In this document: positions 42,010 through 53,078 of the stretch, one piece after another
Layout of the letters: the number at the start of each line of letters is the position of its first letter
How positions within the stretch are numbered: the stretch's first letter is position 1
DNA from: Oscheius dolichura
Taxonomy: Eukaryota > Nematoda > Chromadorea > Rhabditida > Rhabditidae
Assembly (NCBI GenBank): GCA_932521035.1
Contig: OW051497.1
Span: forward strand, 2,046,001-2,110,000
DNA: 64,000 nt
Direction of reading: 5' to 3'
The notes under the pieces: model-generated
The model's database searches: none
Told to the model about the DNA's origin: nothing
Seen by the model: only the letters and a program-made list of their open reading frames with translations
Translations under genes and position numbers: made by a program

Positions 42010-43111
42010 TCATATGACTGTGGAGCGATAACCCCTGAATACTGTCACTGTTGAGATGTTGTTTGCGGATCTTGAAGGTGTTTGCGCCCATTGAGTCTGG
42101 AGCAAGTTCCTCAAAGCCCAGACGAGGAAGATAGATCTGATAAATGGCCTTGTAATTTGATAAAGGAGATCAGTCTGTAATCGTCGTCTCTGTAGCGGAA
42201 GGTCACTATCTACTCACGTAGTAGTGTGTGTCGTCTATCTGTGCTAAAATTGCAGATTTATAATGGTCGGAGATTCGCATTTCGGATATTATAAATGACC
42301 CAATGTACTGATATGCAAATTCCACCATACTTAATACACACTGAAATGTTAGCATTGATTTCCCTGCAAATGTACCCACTACCTGAATGAAATGAACAAG
42401 AGCTATTCTCCTGTAGAGCTTGAGAGTGTACGGGGAGTATGATTCGGTATTCACTGTTCGAATAGATACTATGCAGAAAATACTAATGAAGGAGAAGAGT
42501 AGCAGATAGGCAATCTCATAGAAGTCCAACAGTCGGTGCAGCAGGTCGTCGAGATCTTTGTACTCCTCCGATCCGAGTGGCGTAAAATCGGGAGCATATT
42601 GATACACAATATCAAACATGAACACTGTTGTAAAGTAGAGAATGGCTACCATATACATGATTCTGTCTGTTTCAGTTCTGCTAAAGTCTTCTATATAGTG
42701 GCTGGTGGCTAGAGTACCTTCTCAAAACGGTTTTCCAGTGGATGACAAAGATTAGACTTAAAAACGACTGGACACTGTAGGAGTCATACAAAATCTCTCC
42801 GTTAATGAAGTAAGCCAGTCGGATGCTTGCCCTGTACTTATTAAAGTCGTCAAACTAAAATGTTACTCAAAAGCTATTATAAAAGAGCTCCTTACAATTT
42901 TTTCACCCCAATAGTCCAATTCCCCAAACACAGCTTGATAAATATCAAGGCTACAGGTGAATATGAGAAGTCGGAAATAGTTGGACTTCTTCACGTCCTT
43001 GGAAGAGAGATGGTAGATAATGAAGGCATTTATTGGGACCCCGATGAAGAGGCTCAACGAGTAGCCGCTAGTCAGGCAAAGATTTATGACGCTGTCAAAT
43101 GTCAACGGCAT
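42010..43111 (-). CDS. Seven-TM receptor J (minus-strand subgroup)
   Basis: MPLTFDSVINLCLTSGYSLS, loop 1 YHLSSKDVKKSNYFR. TM3 block LAYFINGEILYDSYSVQSFL ends FVIHWKTVLRR. Block 3 has MYMVAILYFTTVFMFDIVYQ, TM5 IAYLLLFSFISIFCIVSIRT, ICL3 SPYTLKLYRRIALVHFIQ. TM6 is SMVEFAYQYIGSFIISEMRI and TM7 FIRSIFLVWALRNLLQTQ. It ends GYRSTVI with TGA at 42010-42012. All splice phases fit; appears intact. Adjacent, same-strand and closely similar to receptor K; the two probably arose by tandem duplication. Like I and K, the tail is short and Ser/Thr-rich, unlike the Ala-rich tail of the plus-strand group. Confidence 0.7.
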
Positions 43112-43471
43112 GCGGGTAGCACGGCGTTTGGCTATAGCATAAATGGGAAACCGGGTGCAAACTTCTGTAGATAATAAGATTTTCTAGATACGTAATAAAC
43201 GGGTATCAGGGCCGATAACTAGCTGTGCGTGGTTTGGGATACACTCTAATGAAGCGGCAAGGTAGACTCAATGGAGCGGTGAGCGGAGCCGGAAGACAGA
43301 CAAACGCTGTTAAAATGCGGTTTGTGCAAGTTGTCACACAGCAGAAATATTTAATTTATTATGAAACGGGAAAAATACTGGCTGGCTCTCCAGGTAAATG
43401 GATCTTTCGGCATATACGGTAACTAGCTACAGTAACCCTGTTGGGCCCCATTGCCGGCCGTATAAATCGTG
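43112..43471. other. Spacer between receptors J and K
   Basis: 360 bp between the stop of K and the start of J. No gene seen. A short plus-strand frame (43225-43422) overlaps it and is not supported. Confidence 0.4.
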
Positions 43472-44696
43472 TTACGGTTGAACAATGGTCCGTGGCTCTT
43501 GCGAAACTTTGCTGAGCATGTTCTTCAACGCCCAGGCAAGGAAAATGGCCCTGACAAATGGTCGAGTAATCTGGTACATGAGATCAGTCTGGAACTGTTC
43601 TCTCTGCAATTGGTTTTCTTTTTACTCACGTAATAATGTATGTCATCAATTTCATTTATAAGGGCGGATTTCCAATTGACAGAGAGCTGCATCTCGGATA
43701 TTACAAAAGTGCCGATGTGATGATAAGCTAATTCCACCATACTTAGAGCGCACTGAAAAGGGGATTATGATTAGGGAATGCGACCTTTCAAGCTACGTAT
43801 ATCAGTCATTTTTTCTAATTGAAAAGAAGATTTGTTGCTTGGAAACGCGTTATGATATTAGCCGAGTTTATGTAGGTTGCAACATTTCGAAATCTAGTCA
43901 GCCTGACACTCCTTCACCATCTACAGTAGCAGACGCTCGAAGTATAGTGCAAAAAGGGCTTACCTGAATGAAATGTACCAGGGCAACTCTCTTGTAGAGC
44001 TTGAGTGTATGTGCTGAATACGTATTGGTATTCACTCGACGGATAGATACTATACAGAAGATACTGACAAACGAGAAAAAGAGCATATAAATGATCTCAC
44101 AGAAATTCAACAACTGCCGGACCATTTTGCACAGTTGTTTCGACCCAATGCATGACTGAGTAGTAAACATGGGATAATATTCATAGCCAATATCAAGCGC
44201 TAGCATTGTTGTGAAGTACATAGTAGCTACCGTATAAATAGTTTTGTCTACTCTAGGTCTACTAAACTTTGTCTTCATGTTCGCTTTGTGAGCTACAGTA
44301 CCTTTTCATTACCGTTTTCCAGTGAATGACTACGATTAAACAGAGAAACGATTGGATACTGTAGGTGTCGGTTAAGATCTCCCCGTTAATGAGGTAGGCA
44401 AGTCGAAGACCTCCTTTGATTTTCTCAAAGTCGTCAAACTGAAATTTGCCTTTAAATATTTAGGGAACGGAGTGGATTACAATTATTTCTCCCCAAAAGT
44501 CCAATTCTCCAAATACCGCTTGATAAACGTCGATAAGGCACATCAAGATGAGAAGACGGAAATAGTTGGACTTCTTCACATCTTTGGAAGAGAGACGGTA
44601 GATGATGTAGACATTTATTGGGGTACCGACGAAGAGGCTCAAGGAATAACCGCTAGCTAGACAAAGGTTTTTAACACTGTTGAATGTCAACGGCAT
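43472..44696 (-). CDS. Seven-TM receptor K (minus-strand subgroup)
   Basis: MPLTFNSVKNLCLASGYSLS, loop 1 YRLSSKDVKKSNYFR. TM3 block LAYLINGEILTDTYSIQSFL ends VVIHWKTVMKR. Block 3 has VDKTIYTVATMYFTTMLALD, TM5 IYMLFFSFVSIFCIVSIRRV, ICL3 SAHTLKLYKRVALVHFIQ. The ICL3-TM6 intron (about 43755-43964) is longer than in J. TM6 is SMVELAYHHIGTFVISEMQL and TM7 FVRAIFLAWALKNMLSKV. It ends RTIVQP with TAA at 43472-43474. All phases fit; appears intact. Confidence 0.7.
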
Positions 44697-44823
44697 CCGG
44701 CCACTGAGGCGTCGGATCAGGACATAAATGAGTCCAACCTTCGACCTTCCTTTTTGTAAAGAATCTAATTTAAAATGTAATCTACGAAGATCGGCAAAAA
44801 AGTGAACTTATGTTGTTGCTTAC

Positions 44824-44905
44824 ATCCTTCCTCTGTTTCGATTGTTTTGAACTCAAATTCTTCTCCCTGCTTAGCTTTCCTTTTACCGGCAGAAGACGAT
44901 GACAT
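44824..44905 (-). CDS. Orphan first exon, unrecognised
   Basis: MSSSSAGKRKAKQGEEFEFK TIETEEG followed by a good donor GT AAGC at about 44823. It resembles a genuine short first exon with a Lys/Glu-rich N-terminus, but I could not place a following exon between it and receptor K. The rest of 44697-45198 shows no gene. Confidence 0.3.
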
Positions 44906-45198
44906 TTTCCAGAGTTGTATTTATCCCTATCACACATCCAAGCCCACTTTTAGAGGATATCACAAACAAAATTAATAGATAATAGTTGCAAAGAGACGAT
45001 TGGATTATATGCAGGAATTTAGTTACCGGAGTACTTCTGGTAATCTGAGTTTGACGCAGATTAACATGATCCTATTTGTGATATCCTATCTGCTAGAGAA
45101 ACCAGAGAAATACCCTTTCTATTCTTTAGTCGGCGCAATTTTTATCGAGGACTGTAGATCTTTCTGATTTCCTTCCATGGCTGCATGTGTAAGGGGTT

Positions 45199-45736
45199 TT
45201 AAAACGCATCTTCTGTCCGTTTATTTCTTGTTAAACTAGATACAATGTAAAAACTACAAAAAAAGTGTCGCCATTGCTTGGATAGAACACCGTCCTCGGA
45301 ATCATATATCTCTGTGAAGTGGCAGAAGTAGGAGATATCTCCCGGGACATACGGAGCACAGGAAACTGGAAGATAAATTTGTTGAAGGACTTTATGAGAG
45401 AGCTTACCGTTCGTTCGGTCGAATACAGATACTCCCGACAAGGTTGGCCATCTCTTAAACAAAGAATGGGTACGGGAAGACCAGTGAACCAGCCGTTGAC
45501 TGAAAAAGACAAGATATCCTAATACTTCTGTTAAACAAACCGGTAGTCATCATATGGACGGTTCTGTAGAGCTTTGGCCGCTTTATAATTGACTACTTGC
45601 AGCATTCTGGGTGAATTGGAAATATTGTTCCTGGAATATTTCAATATTTCAGTAAATAAAGCGGAACTCACCAAAAATGTCGCTTGACTTCGGGGTTTTT
45701 CCGGGGATTCCAGTATTCTTTGCTGAAGGAGCTCAT
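45199..45736 (-). CDS. Four-exon gene, unrecognised
   Basis: Minus-strand exons join in phase through three short introns (41-46 nt): MSSFSKEYWNPRKNPEVKRH (from 45736), then NNISNSPRMLQVVNYKAAKA, then QRLVHWSSRTHSLFKRWPTL with GVSVFDRTN, and VSCAPYVPGDISYFCHFTEI followed by LSKQWRHFFCSFYI, ending KRTEDAF with TAA at 45199-45201. About 137 residues, rich in Arg/Trp/Phe and Cys, no clear signal peptide. Upstream of the Met the frame stays open for some 20 codons (CDNGQEDHPCYAS) but is closed by TAA before any acceptor, so the start is uncertain. No family recognised. Confidence 0.5.
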
Positions 45737-46385
45737 TAGCTCACATTTTGAAGAATGGGAGGCATAGCAGGGATGGTCCTCTTGACCATTATCGCAAGAA
45801 ATCGGAGATTAGGTATGAATCTGTAAAAGATTTAAAATTTAGAAACAAGAAAAGAGAAAGAAATCATGTAAGAAGAAGAGTATGAGAGCTAACAGAGCGG
45901 GCCATGAACTATAGCCCTCCGCCCGCTACACCTTTTATGCGAGGCAGCCACGCCAATAAAAAGTCGGATTACGGACAGACAATAAAGATGTGGTGGGAAA
46001 ACGGCGGGAATAGATCCATTTTGGCAGGAAAAACTCTGATTAAAACAAACGTTTCCCTACATATTTTTTGCAATCTTTTTACAATCTTTATTTCCTGTTT
46101 ATCACATGTATTTTGTGATGTCTCCCATTCTCATAGGGTCAGGAAAGCACTCTTGTCCCTTGGTGCTGACGCGAGTTCTTGAACTGCTACAGCGAGATGA
46201 TAGGCCGGTACTATCCACGGTGGCCAAGTCGACGGGGAGAGGGAGTCCGCATCCATAACAGCCGACGTCGTTGCTGATCCTGTGGTAGAAGTAGTTGGCG
46301 TATCAGGAACTATAGAGGATGACTATGGTACGCTCTTCCCTTTTTGGTTTTTTGGTATTGGAATTAGGTATCAGATTTTTGCTGG

Positions 46386-46625
46386 GCGATGTTCAATAAT
46401 CAGTTTTTCGAAGAAATGTCATGAGCGTGAAAGTGCAATAGTGAACGCAAATCAAATTATTTTTCTACCGCCTGGCAGGGAAAATAACTTTTTCACAGAA
46501 CTGTGAGCCTAGTGAGTGAGTATATAATCGGTCCTGCAGCTTTGCATCCCCAATGCCGTTAAATTATGACATTGTTCAAGCTTTCTTTGTAACCTGTGCT
46601 CATTCCTTGAGTGTCTTCGTCAGCA
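46386..46625 (+). repeat. Left arm of local inverted duplication
   Basis: About 240 bp covering the promoter region and first codons of receptor relic L recur inverted at 48760-48990 with few differences (for example TATATAATCGGTCCTGCAGC against the complement of GCTGCAGGGCTAATTATATA). Confidence 0.85.
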
Positions 46626-48426
46626 CTCCAATAAATTCCTTCATTATCTACCGCCTCTGCTCCAAGGAAGTGAAGAAGACGAACTACTTTCGGCTTCTTA
46701 TTTTCATGTGCTGTATTGATATTCAACAGGCACTCACTGAAGTTTCGATTTATTGGGGAGACTATATCGTATGTTCTTCTCCTTTTCTATAAAGACTGGA
46801 AAGAATTCATTTCTATTTTTCAGAACTATGTGAGGAAAACGATGTTTGGAGTGGAAATAGAGGACGTATATGAAGTGTCCGTTTTGTTTATGAACTACTT
46901 AGGTGGTATTCCAGGAGAAGTTCAACGTTTCCTAGTTCTACTCGTGACTATCCATTGAAAAACTGTTGTAGTCAAGTAATTCGAAGAAATCTCGTTAATT
47001 AAAATGAATGCATATTCATGAAGCCAAGAGCAGACAAAATCCTCTATATTTCTGCAGCCGTCATGTCCGGGCTTCCAATAGGCTATTGTCACTAGCACTT
47101 GCTTTCTATAATATGGACCACACCCAGGAAGCAGTAACTAACCTGATTCTTGAAAGAACGTCAAGGCTTTTTACTTCTGCCTTACTTCTTGTATTTCCTC
47201 TTCATCAGTGTTTACTGCATTGCAGCGGTGCTAAGGCTCAAGACAGATACCTATTCGCCACAGACGCTCAAAGCCTACAGGAGGATGGTCTTGGCTCACT
47301 TTCTTCAGGTAAATAACGTCAGATTAGCTACTAAAGAGAGGTATTCTTGGATATACTGGCATATTGCTTGATTGTTTTGTAATTTTTCGAAAAAATCACA
47401 CTGTCAGTGTGATTTTACCCTTTCCCTCAGCTTTGGTAGGATGCCGAGACGCTTTTCGGGTCTGTGAGGGTACATTTGATCTTCGAGTTCGAGTCAATAT
47501 TGTCACAGTAACAGTTCTCGTTTATCTTGAGCTTAAACACCATCCCAGGAGCCTTTAAACAAGGCAAAAAGCTGACAGATCCCTGGCTGACAGGACAGGC
47601 GCCCCCTCCGTCGCGGCGGCCCAACCATGCCCCGCCGCCATTCAAATAGAGCGCATCTCCTATTAGAATGGCAAGTTCTTACTCAAGCATTAGTTTTATA
47701 TGATTTTTTACCAAGAGGGGTAAAAAATTTAGCAGAACTCAATAATAGCACTATTTCCATCAAATATTTTCGTTTGGTAGCAGAAAAATAGCATAATTTG
47801 ATAAATGCTCGGACGCGACGCGGTCGCAACGGCGTGTCGGACGCTGCTGCCAAACCCCAACGAAATGATAGCACTACCGAGAAAATGGGATTTGAAGGAG
47901 TATTTTCACACGGATTGGGCTTGAAACAACATCTTTTGGACACGAAAGAGTTTCTGGAAAGCTATCTATCATTCTGCATGGTTTTATCCCGTAATAATCG
48001 GCCAAGATATTTGCTCATTGTGTATAACATTTACTTATTTTCAGTCGGTGCTTATTGAACTTGACTACGTAGGACGAGTGTTGTTCCCGTTGATTTGGCT
48101 TATCTCCCTGATAATACAGTTTCAATCATTTGCTGAACAACGGATAGAAAATCCAAAAAAGAGCGACAAGCTATTCACGAAGTATCGCAAAGAGATAGTT
48201 GATAGTATGACCGTCGCGTATAAAGGAACTGTAGTAAATAACACCAAATACCCTCGAACCCCGACATTTTTAGCTCGTTGAAGTTTTCTTAACACTGAAA
48301 CCCTTTTTATACGCCGTTTTTATGTACTGGGCTCTGCGAAGGCTGCTCCGATTGGCTGTGAAGAAAGTTCCTGTCATTCAGTTGAAGAAGAACTCTGCTG
48401 AACTGAGTGTGACACGTCGTAAGTGA
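46553..48426 (+). pseudogene. Receptor relic L
   Basis: Block 1 is well kept: MPLNYDIVQAFFVTCAHSLS, loop 1 YRLCSKEVKKTNYFR. Block 2 reads RFLVLLVTIH-stop-KTVVVK: the invariant Trp codon of HWKTV is TGA (near 46957). Block 3 has an internal TAG and frame breaks (DKILYISAAVMSGLPIGYCH then stop), but recovers at YFLFISVYCIAAVLRL and SPQTLKAYRRMVLAHFLQ. The next intron is swollen to about 700 bp. TM6 (SVLIELDYVGRVLFPLIW) and TM7 (FMYWALRRLLRLAVKK) follow, ending SVTRRK at 48426. A recently dead member of the minus-strand-type subgroup, in plus orientation. Confidence 0.72.
47392..47416. repeat. 12-bp hairpin with 1-nt loop
   Basis: AAAATCACACTG / CAGTGTGATTTT around a single T. It lies in the enlarged intron of relic L, after a sharp change in base composition, and might be the end or core of a fold-back insertion. 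Confidence 0.85.
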
Positions 48427-48658
48427 AATACAATATTCGTCAGTTATTTTGTGTCAGGCTTGTAGTCAACCCCGGAAAAATTGAACAGCTTGCTCGGCAG
48501 TAATTCATTTTAGCCAAGATGTCAAACAGTGCTATGTCACAATTCAAGCAGGATCAAAGTGGAAACAACTGCTGACAATTAACTAACCTAAAATTATGAG
48601 CTCGGGAATAAAATGGAAACATGTAGGACTAATTATTGAAGTCTAATTTCTCTGGAAC

Positions 48659-48828
48659 CTGAATGAAGTGAACTAGTATCATTCTCTTGTAGCCTTCAGC
48701 GTCTGTGGGGAATACGATTTAGTATCAGCTCTCTTAATGGAGACCTTCAGCGGTGTGCTAATGAAGAGGCTCAGGGAATGAGCACAGGTTACAAAGAAAG
48801 CTTGAACAATGTCATAATTTAACGGCAT
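48659..48828 (-). pseudogene. Receptor relic M with internal deletion
   Basis: The minus strand starts MPLNYDIVQAFFVTCAHSLS LFISTPL and jumps directly to KVSIKRADTKSYSPQTLKA, then (one base shifted) YKRMILVHFIQ. TM1 is thus fused to the TM5/ICL3 block, with TM2-TM4 missing. Its start and promoter are the inverted copy of relic L. Confidence 0.75.
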
Positions 48829-48990
48829 TGGGGATGCAAAGCTGCAGGGCTAATTATATACTCACTCACTAGGCTCACAGTTCTGTGAAAAAGCTAATTT
48901 CCCTGCCAGGCGGTAGAAAAATAATTTGATTTGCGTTCACTATTGCACTTTCACGCTTATGACATTTCTTCGAAAAACTGATGATTGAAC
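48760..48990 (-). repeat. Right arm of local inverted duplication
   Basis: Reverse complement of 46386-46625, including the start of relic M and its upstream region. Confidence 0.85.
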
Positions 48991-49597
48991 ATCGCTCATT
49001 ACAAATTATTCACGTAAGCCAGCAAAACTCAGGTCGGCCTCATTCCAATACGGATACAGACAAGGAGATTTACTGATGACTAGGACTTTTCCCTTTCTCC
49101 CAATCTACTGACCGGACATTAGATAGTTCAGTGGTTACAGATCTTTATTGGCATATCAACCATATAAGCTAGTGTGCCTCTCACTTGCTTATGGGCTGGG
49201 TCGCCCTGGAGGGGAGCGCTGCCCTGCTCCCCCCGGCGGGTGTTTCCACCCGACTCATCCTCCCCGCCCTCCAAGAGGCGAGAGAGGCGGCCAGCGCAGA
49301 GAGTGCTAGAGTATTCTGACCAGTAGTCAGAACAAACACGGCTATTTTTATTGATTAATAGAGTAAGGAAATTAAGTATAACGCATCCTAGCTGTGCCCT
49401 ATTGAAATATTAAAAATCTTCAAGCCAGCGTTTCTCAGTGATCGTATCCTTTGCATGTTATGACAATTGGACGAAGAATACGAAAAGGAAAGCGTTCGAC
49501 TAGCTGCTTGGGTAAAATTCGCTTTCTCCAGCATTTTCGCTTTGTCGGTAGGGAAAACGCTCTTTTCTGTCATTTGCATATTCACCCTCTCCGGAGA
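48991..49597. other. Intergenic with a GC-rich island
   Basis: 49195-49300 is clearly GC-rich in an AT-rich setting (CCCTGGAGGGGAGCGCTGCC, CCCCCCGGCGGGTG). No tRNA fold or ORF explains it. The remainder is featureless and should hold the promoter of the protease at 49598. Confidence 0.35.
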
Positions 49598-50909
49598 ATG
49601 ATGTTTCTACTGCTCCTTGCTTCCGTCTCGATCGTCATGGGAAGCCGTCTTACTGTAGAACAAAACGACGAGCTTCAGAGAGAATGTGGCAAAACATATC
49701 TGACCAGTGAGTTAATTACTTTATCTTGAGGACAGCCCCAATTTCAGAAAGAGGCTGGTTCCGTTCCATGAATACCAAACCAGGCTCGAGGAATGCTGCT
49801 CCCTTCACTCTCATGATGCACCTATCGTTGGAGGATGGAACTCCCGAACAAAGTGATTGTTTTTTCGAATTTTTCATTTTCATAATTCTATGATTAGCTT
49901 GTTGTGTTTTAGGGCTAGCTACCGGGGAGGGTCGCTGCACAGGAACACTCATCAGCCCTCGTCATGTCCTCACCGCTGCCCACTGCATCGCTGACTTCCA
50001 ATGGTATACTTCCCCTTTTCACTATATTACTCAGGATTTCAGCAAGAGATACGGGTCCCTGTTTGGGGCATACCCTTATTTCGAAGAGAACGGCATCGCC
50101 TACATTATGAAGCTCGACTATCTCTTTCTCTCCGCTCCCACTCACTGTCAGAAAGATTGCGACACAACACTGCCGAATCTCATTGTAAAGCCCAAAGTAG
50201 CATACATTAGCAGTGCCTACGCCTACAATGGATGTGGGCATACGAACGACAGTCGAGGAGATGTTGCCGTTCTGGAACTGGAGGAAGACGTCCCCTTCTC
50301 GAATACCGTGCAACCAGCTTGCCTCCACCCGAAGAAGGTAGAAGTAAACACTTCTCTGACCAGTTATGGATATGGAATGACTCAGTAGGTTTCATTTATT
50401 AGCCAGTAAAATCAGATTTAGCGACGAGAAGTTCTCCACCTTTGGAATAATGAGAAGACTCGCAAGTAAGACAATTTCTGGAGAAGTATGTCGAACCTAT
50501 AAATTTGATGAAGGAGAAGGATTTATGAAGGACACCACCGTCAAGAAGGATGAAATGTGTACGCGTAGTAAGAAATCAATGATTTGTGGGGTAAGGCTAG
50601 CGTTTTTGGTATCAGCTCAACTTGTTTTAGGGAGACAGCGGCAGCGGTCTCATTCTGAAGAGGGACAAACGAGCGTTTGTTGCCGCCGTCACCTCTTGGG
50701 GAGTCCCGTGCATCCCGGAAGAGTACTCCGACATCGATTTAGTCATGGGCAACGCTGAGCTTTTCCCTCACTTGGACTGGATTTGTTCTACTACAGGAGT
50801 CTGCCCTCGAGGACAAACTACCAACGCAAGCAAACGTTACTGGAACAACGAATTTGAAGTAATGGTGCTCTCCAAGAATTATAAACTGGAGCCTTTCAAA
50901 ATTGTCTAA
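49598..50909 (+). CDS. Secreted chymotrypsin-fold serine protease 1
   Basis: Clan PA (S1) peptidase. Signal peptide MMFLLLLASVSIVMGSRLTV; short pro-region (EQNDELQRECGKTYL) shared by all copies of this cluster; then RNAAPFTLMMHLSLEDGTPE. Catalytic residues are visible: His in VLTAAHC, Asp in RGDVAVLELEED, Ser in GGDSGSG. The residue six before the Ser, at the base of the S1 pocket, is Met (SMICGGDSG), so it is unlikely to have trypsin-like Arg/Lys specificity. Eight or so exons with short introns; the Ser exon starts after GTTTTAG at about 50630. The C-terminal extension (DWICSTTGVCPRGQ) is typical of this nematode protease group. Stop TAA at 50907-50909. Probably extracellular, digestive or cuticle-related. 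Confidence 0.8.
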
Positions 50910-51034
50910 GTTTTTCTCATCAGTTTGTGTTGTACATGTGCCTCTAAAAGAATAAATTGCTTTCTAAATAATATTACATAAAGTCAATAAACGAGATCAT
51001 TGGTTGAAGGTCACAGGACGGGTGAAAAGTTATC

Positions 51035-53078
51035 CGCGGATATTCCAGAATTTTTTTTTCAAGATGGAAGATGACCATCCCTAATTTCCCTTTATGCCCA
51101 AACAGAATTGGTATGTATTATATATTCATTGAAGCATAAACATTAGTGAAACGTAAATCAGTAAGTAATCATAGACTGAAGTGGTGCAATGAAGTTGCGG
51201 GTCTCTTCTCGGAGTCCCTCTGGCTGGTCAGAAACATGGAGGCGAGTGGGCAGTCGGAGGATATGCAGATGGTCAGGAAAGCATTGTCATCAGTTGTTAC
51301 CTCGCCATGGTGAGGATGTGGTAACGGGACGGGTGAAGACCTGAAAATGGGTGATTTTCTCTGTGTTGTCAATCATTTTTGAGAATTGGGTGCAGACCTC
51401 TGCCGAGGTGATCCGAATTATGTCTTCTCCAAGACAGAGACATACTAGGAGTACCTCAGCAGATACCCCGCATCTGTTTGGTAGGGATGCCCGAGTCCTG
51501 CCGAGATTACCCAAATAGTTTCTACCATGGGAGAGAAACTACGGGAGTGATCTCAGCAGGCCCTCCCGGCCCTAATAGAAATATAGCTGAAGATCTGTCG
51601 ATGGGAAGAGAGGCGAGCGAGGGAGGGTGTGATGAAGTTGTTCAACGCCGTCGGGTTTTTGGGGGCTATTGATACATTCTGACAGTATCAACAGGCCCGA
51701 AACCTGACGGAATATGATCTACACAGAGCCGGTAGAGCCTGAAAGAGGCCCATTTTTCAAACTGATCCCATATTTCACCTGATTACGGTAGGCAGCAGGC
51801 TCTGGGAATAGGCACAGCGTGCTCGGATCCCTGTCGAGGATCCCCAGGAGCTTCCCTGTTCCCTTCCCAAAGCCCCCCTAATCACTTAAATCTACCCCGA
51901 CCCGTCCCCATGATCCCAAACAACCAGCCTGATACTCCTCTCCTCAGTTTCCTTCCATAGGCTAGGGTTGAGCTTCCCATCCAGGCGGACAGACGGCAAC
52001 CAGAACCAGTGTTGTGGAGAAGTCGGAGAAATTAAGGAAGCCAGTGGAAGTCCAGCAAGAGAGGCGTCCAGAGAGAGAGTTGAAGTTGTCATTCCTCCTG
52101 TTGTTCCTCCAATTGTGAAGATCCAGGCAGGCCAAGAGTCCCAGAAGAGGAGATGAGGAAGAAGAAGTCGTCCAGAGCCAACAGCAGATGTTTAGAGAGC
52201 GAGAGCGGGAAAGAGACGTTTTGATGACAATTGGCCCTGCGTTTTGGCTTATATACCTGTTGATTTTTTTGGGGCGGGCAGTGGCAAGTATCCAAAAAAT
52301 AGAAAACTGTAGAGCAAAGAGAGAGTACAGACAGCCGCGGGGGCAGCGCAGACTATTTTGAAATCCTGTTGTGCTAGCCTTTTCGGGAGACAACGGGTCA
52401 TCTTCAGTGAAACGAGGAATCAGGCATGGATCGTGGGCTAGCTGTCCTCGAGAAAGGGAATGTTGGAGCTGGTTAACCAAGGAATACCAAGGAACCAAGG
52501 ATTGTGTTGCTATCTTCTCCCGGAGACTATCGCCTTCTTCGTTTCTGTTCTTACAGTACCTTGCTCTAATCTCGGAAACCGAACGTTATCGCCGATGAAA
52601 CTTCTGCTGATGACATTTGATGGGCGACTGTCAGGGTGGGATATCTGACTCATGAATATTTACGACAGTCTGTAGCTACCCGTGCCAGCCTCTATAGTTT
52701 ATCAAAAAAGGAGGCAAAAGATCAAATCTTGTTTACCAGATAATCCCCGAAACATAAAGACGACAGAAGAAGTGGTTGCAAGCAATCCCCCCTGAGCCTG
52801 GAAAATAAAGGAGATCGAGAAGAGGAACTTTTCCTTTTCCTGGTAACTTAAAATTAAAACAGCCAATATGCTTTATTTTTAGCCGGTCTGGATTGCCTTC
52901 AGGTACTGTACTTCGAATATTTCAACGACGTCGTCCGGCTCTCCAAATTGCAGAATTTGGCCGCCAACAATGTCTGAGTAGTTGCTCCGTTGATCGGGTA
53001 CAAGGAATTCGTATTCACCACCGAATACACGTACCTAAACCAGAACAATTTTAACATTATTCAAGAACTGTGTATTAC
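51035..53078 (-). repeat. Right arm of the inverted duplication
   Basis: Reverse complement of 823-3410, lacking the 539-bp segment and with a shorter CT run. It sits between protease 1 and protease 2. Identity appears high by eye over most of its length, with scattered substitutions and small indels, so the duplication is fairly recent. Confidence 0.85.
52879..53034 (-). pseudogene. Galectin terminal-exon copy
   Basis: The last exon of the galectin at 861-1016 was carried along: VRVFGGEYEFLVPDQRSNYS to VQYLKAIQTG and TAA at 52879-52881, still preceded by its GTTTAG acceptor. One change (Ile to Thr near the end) is visible. There are no upstream galectin exons, so it cannot make a galectin on its own. 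Confidence 0.8.
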
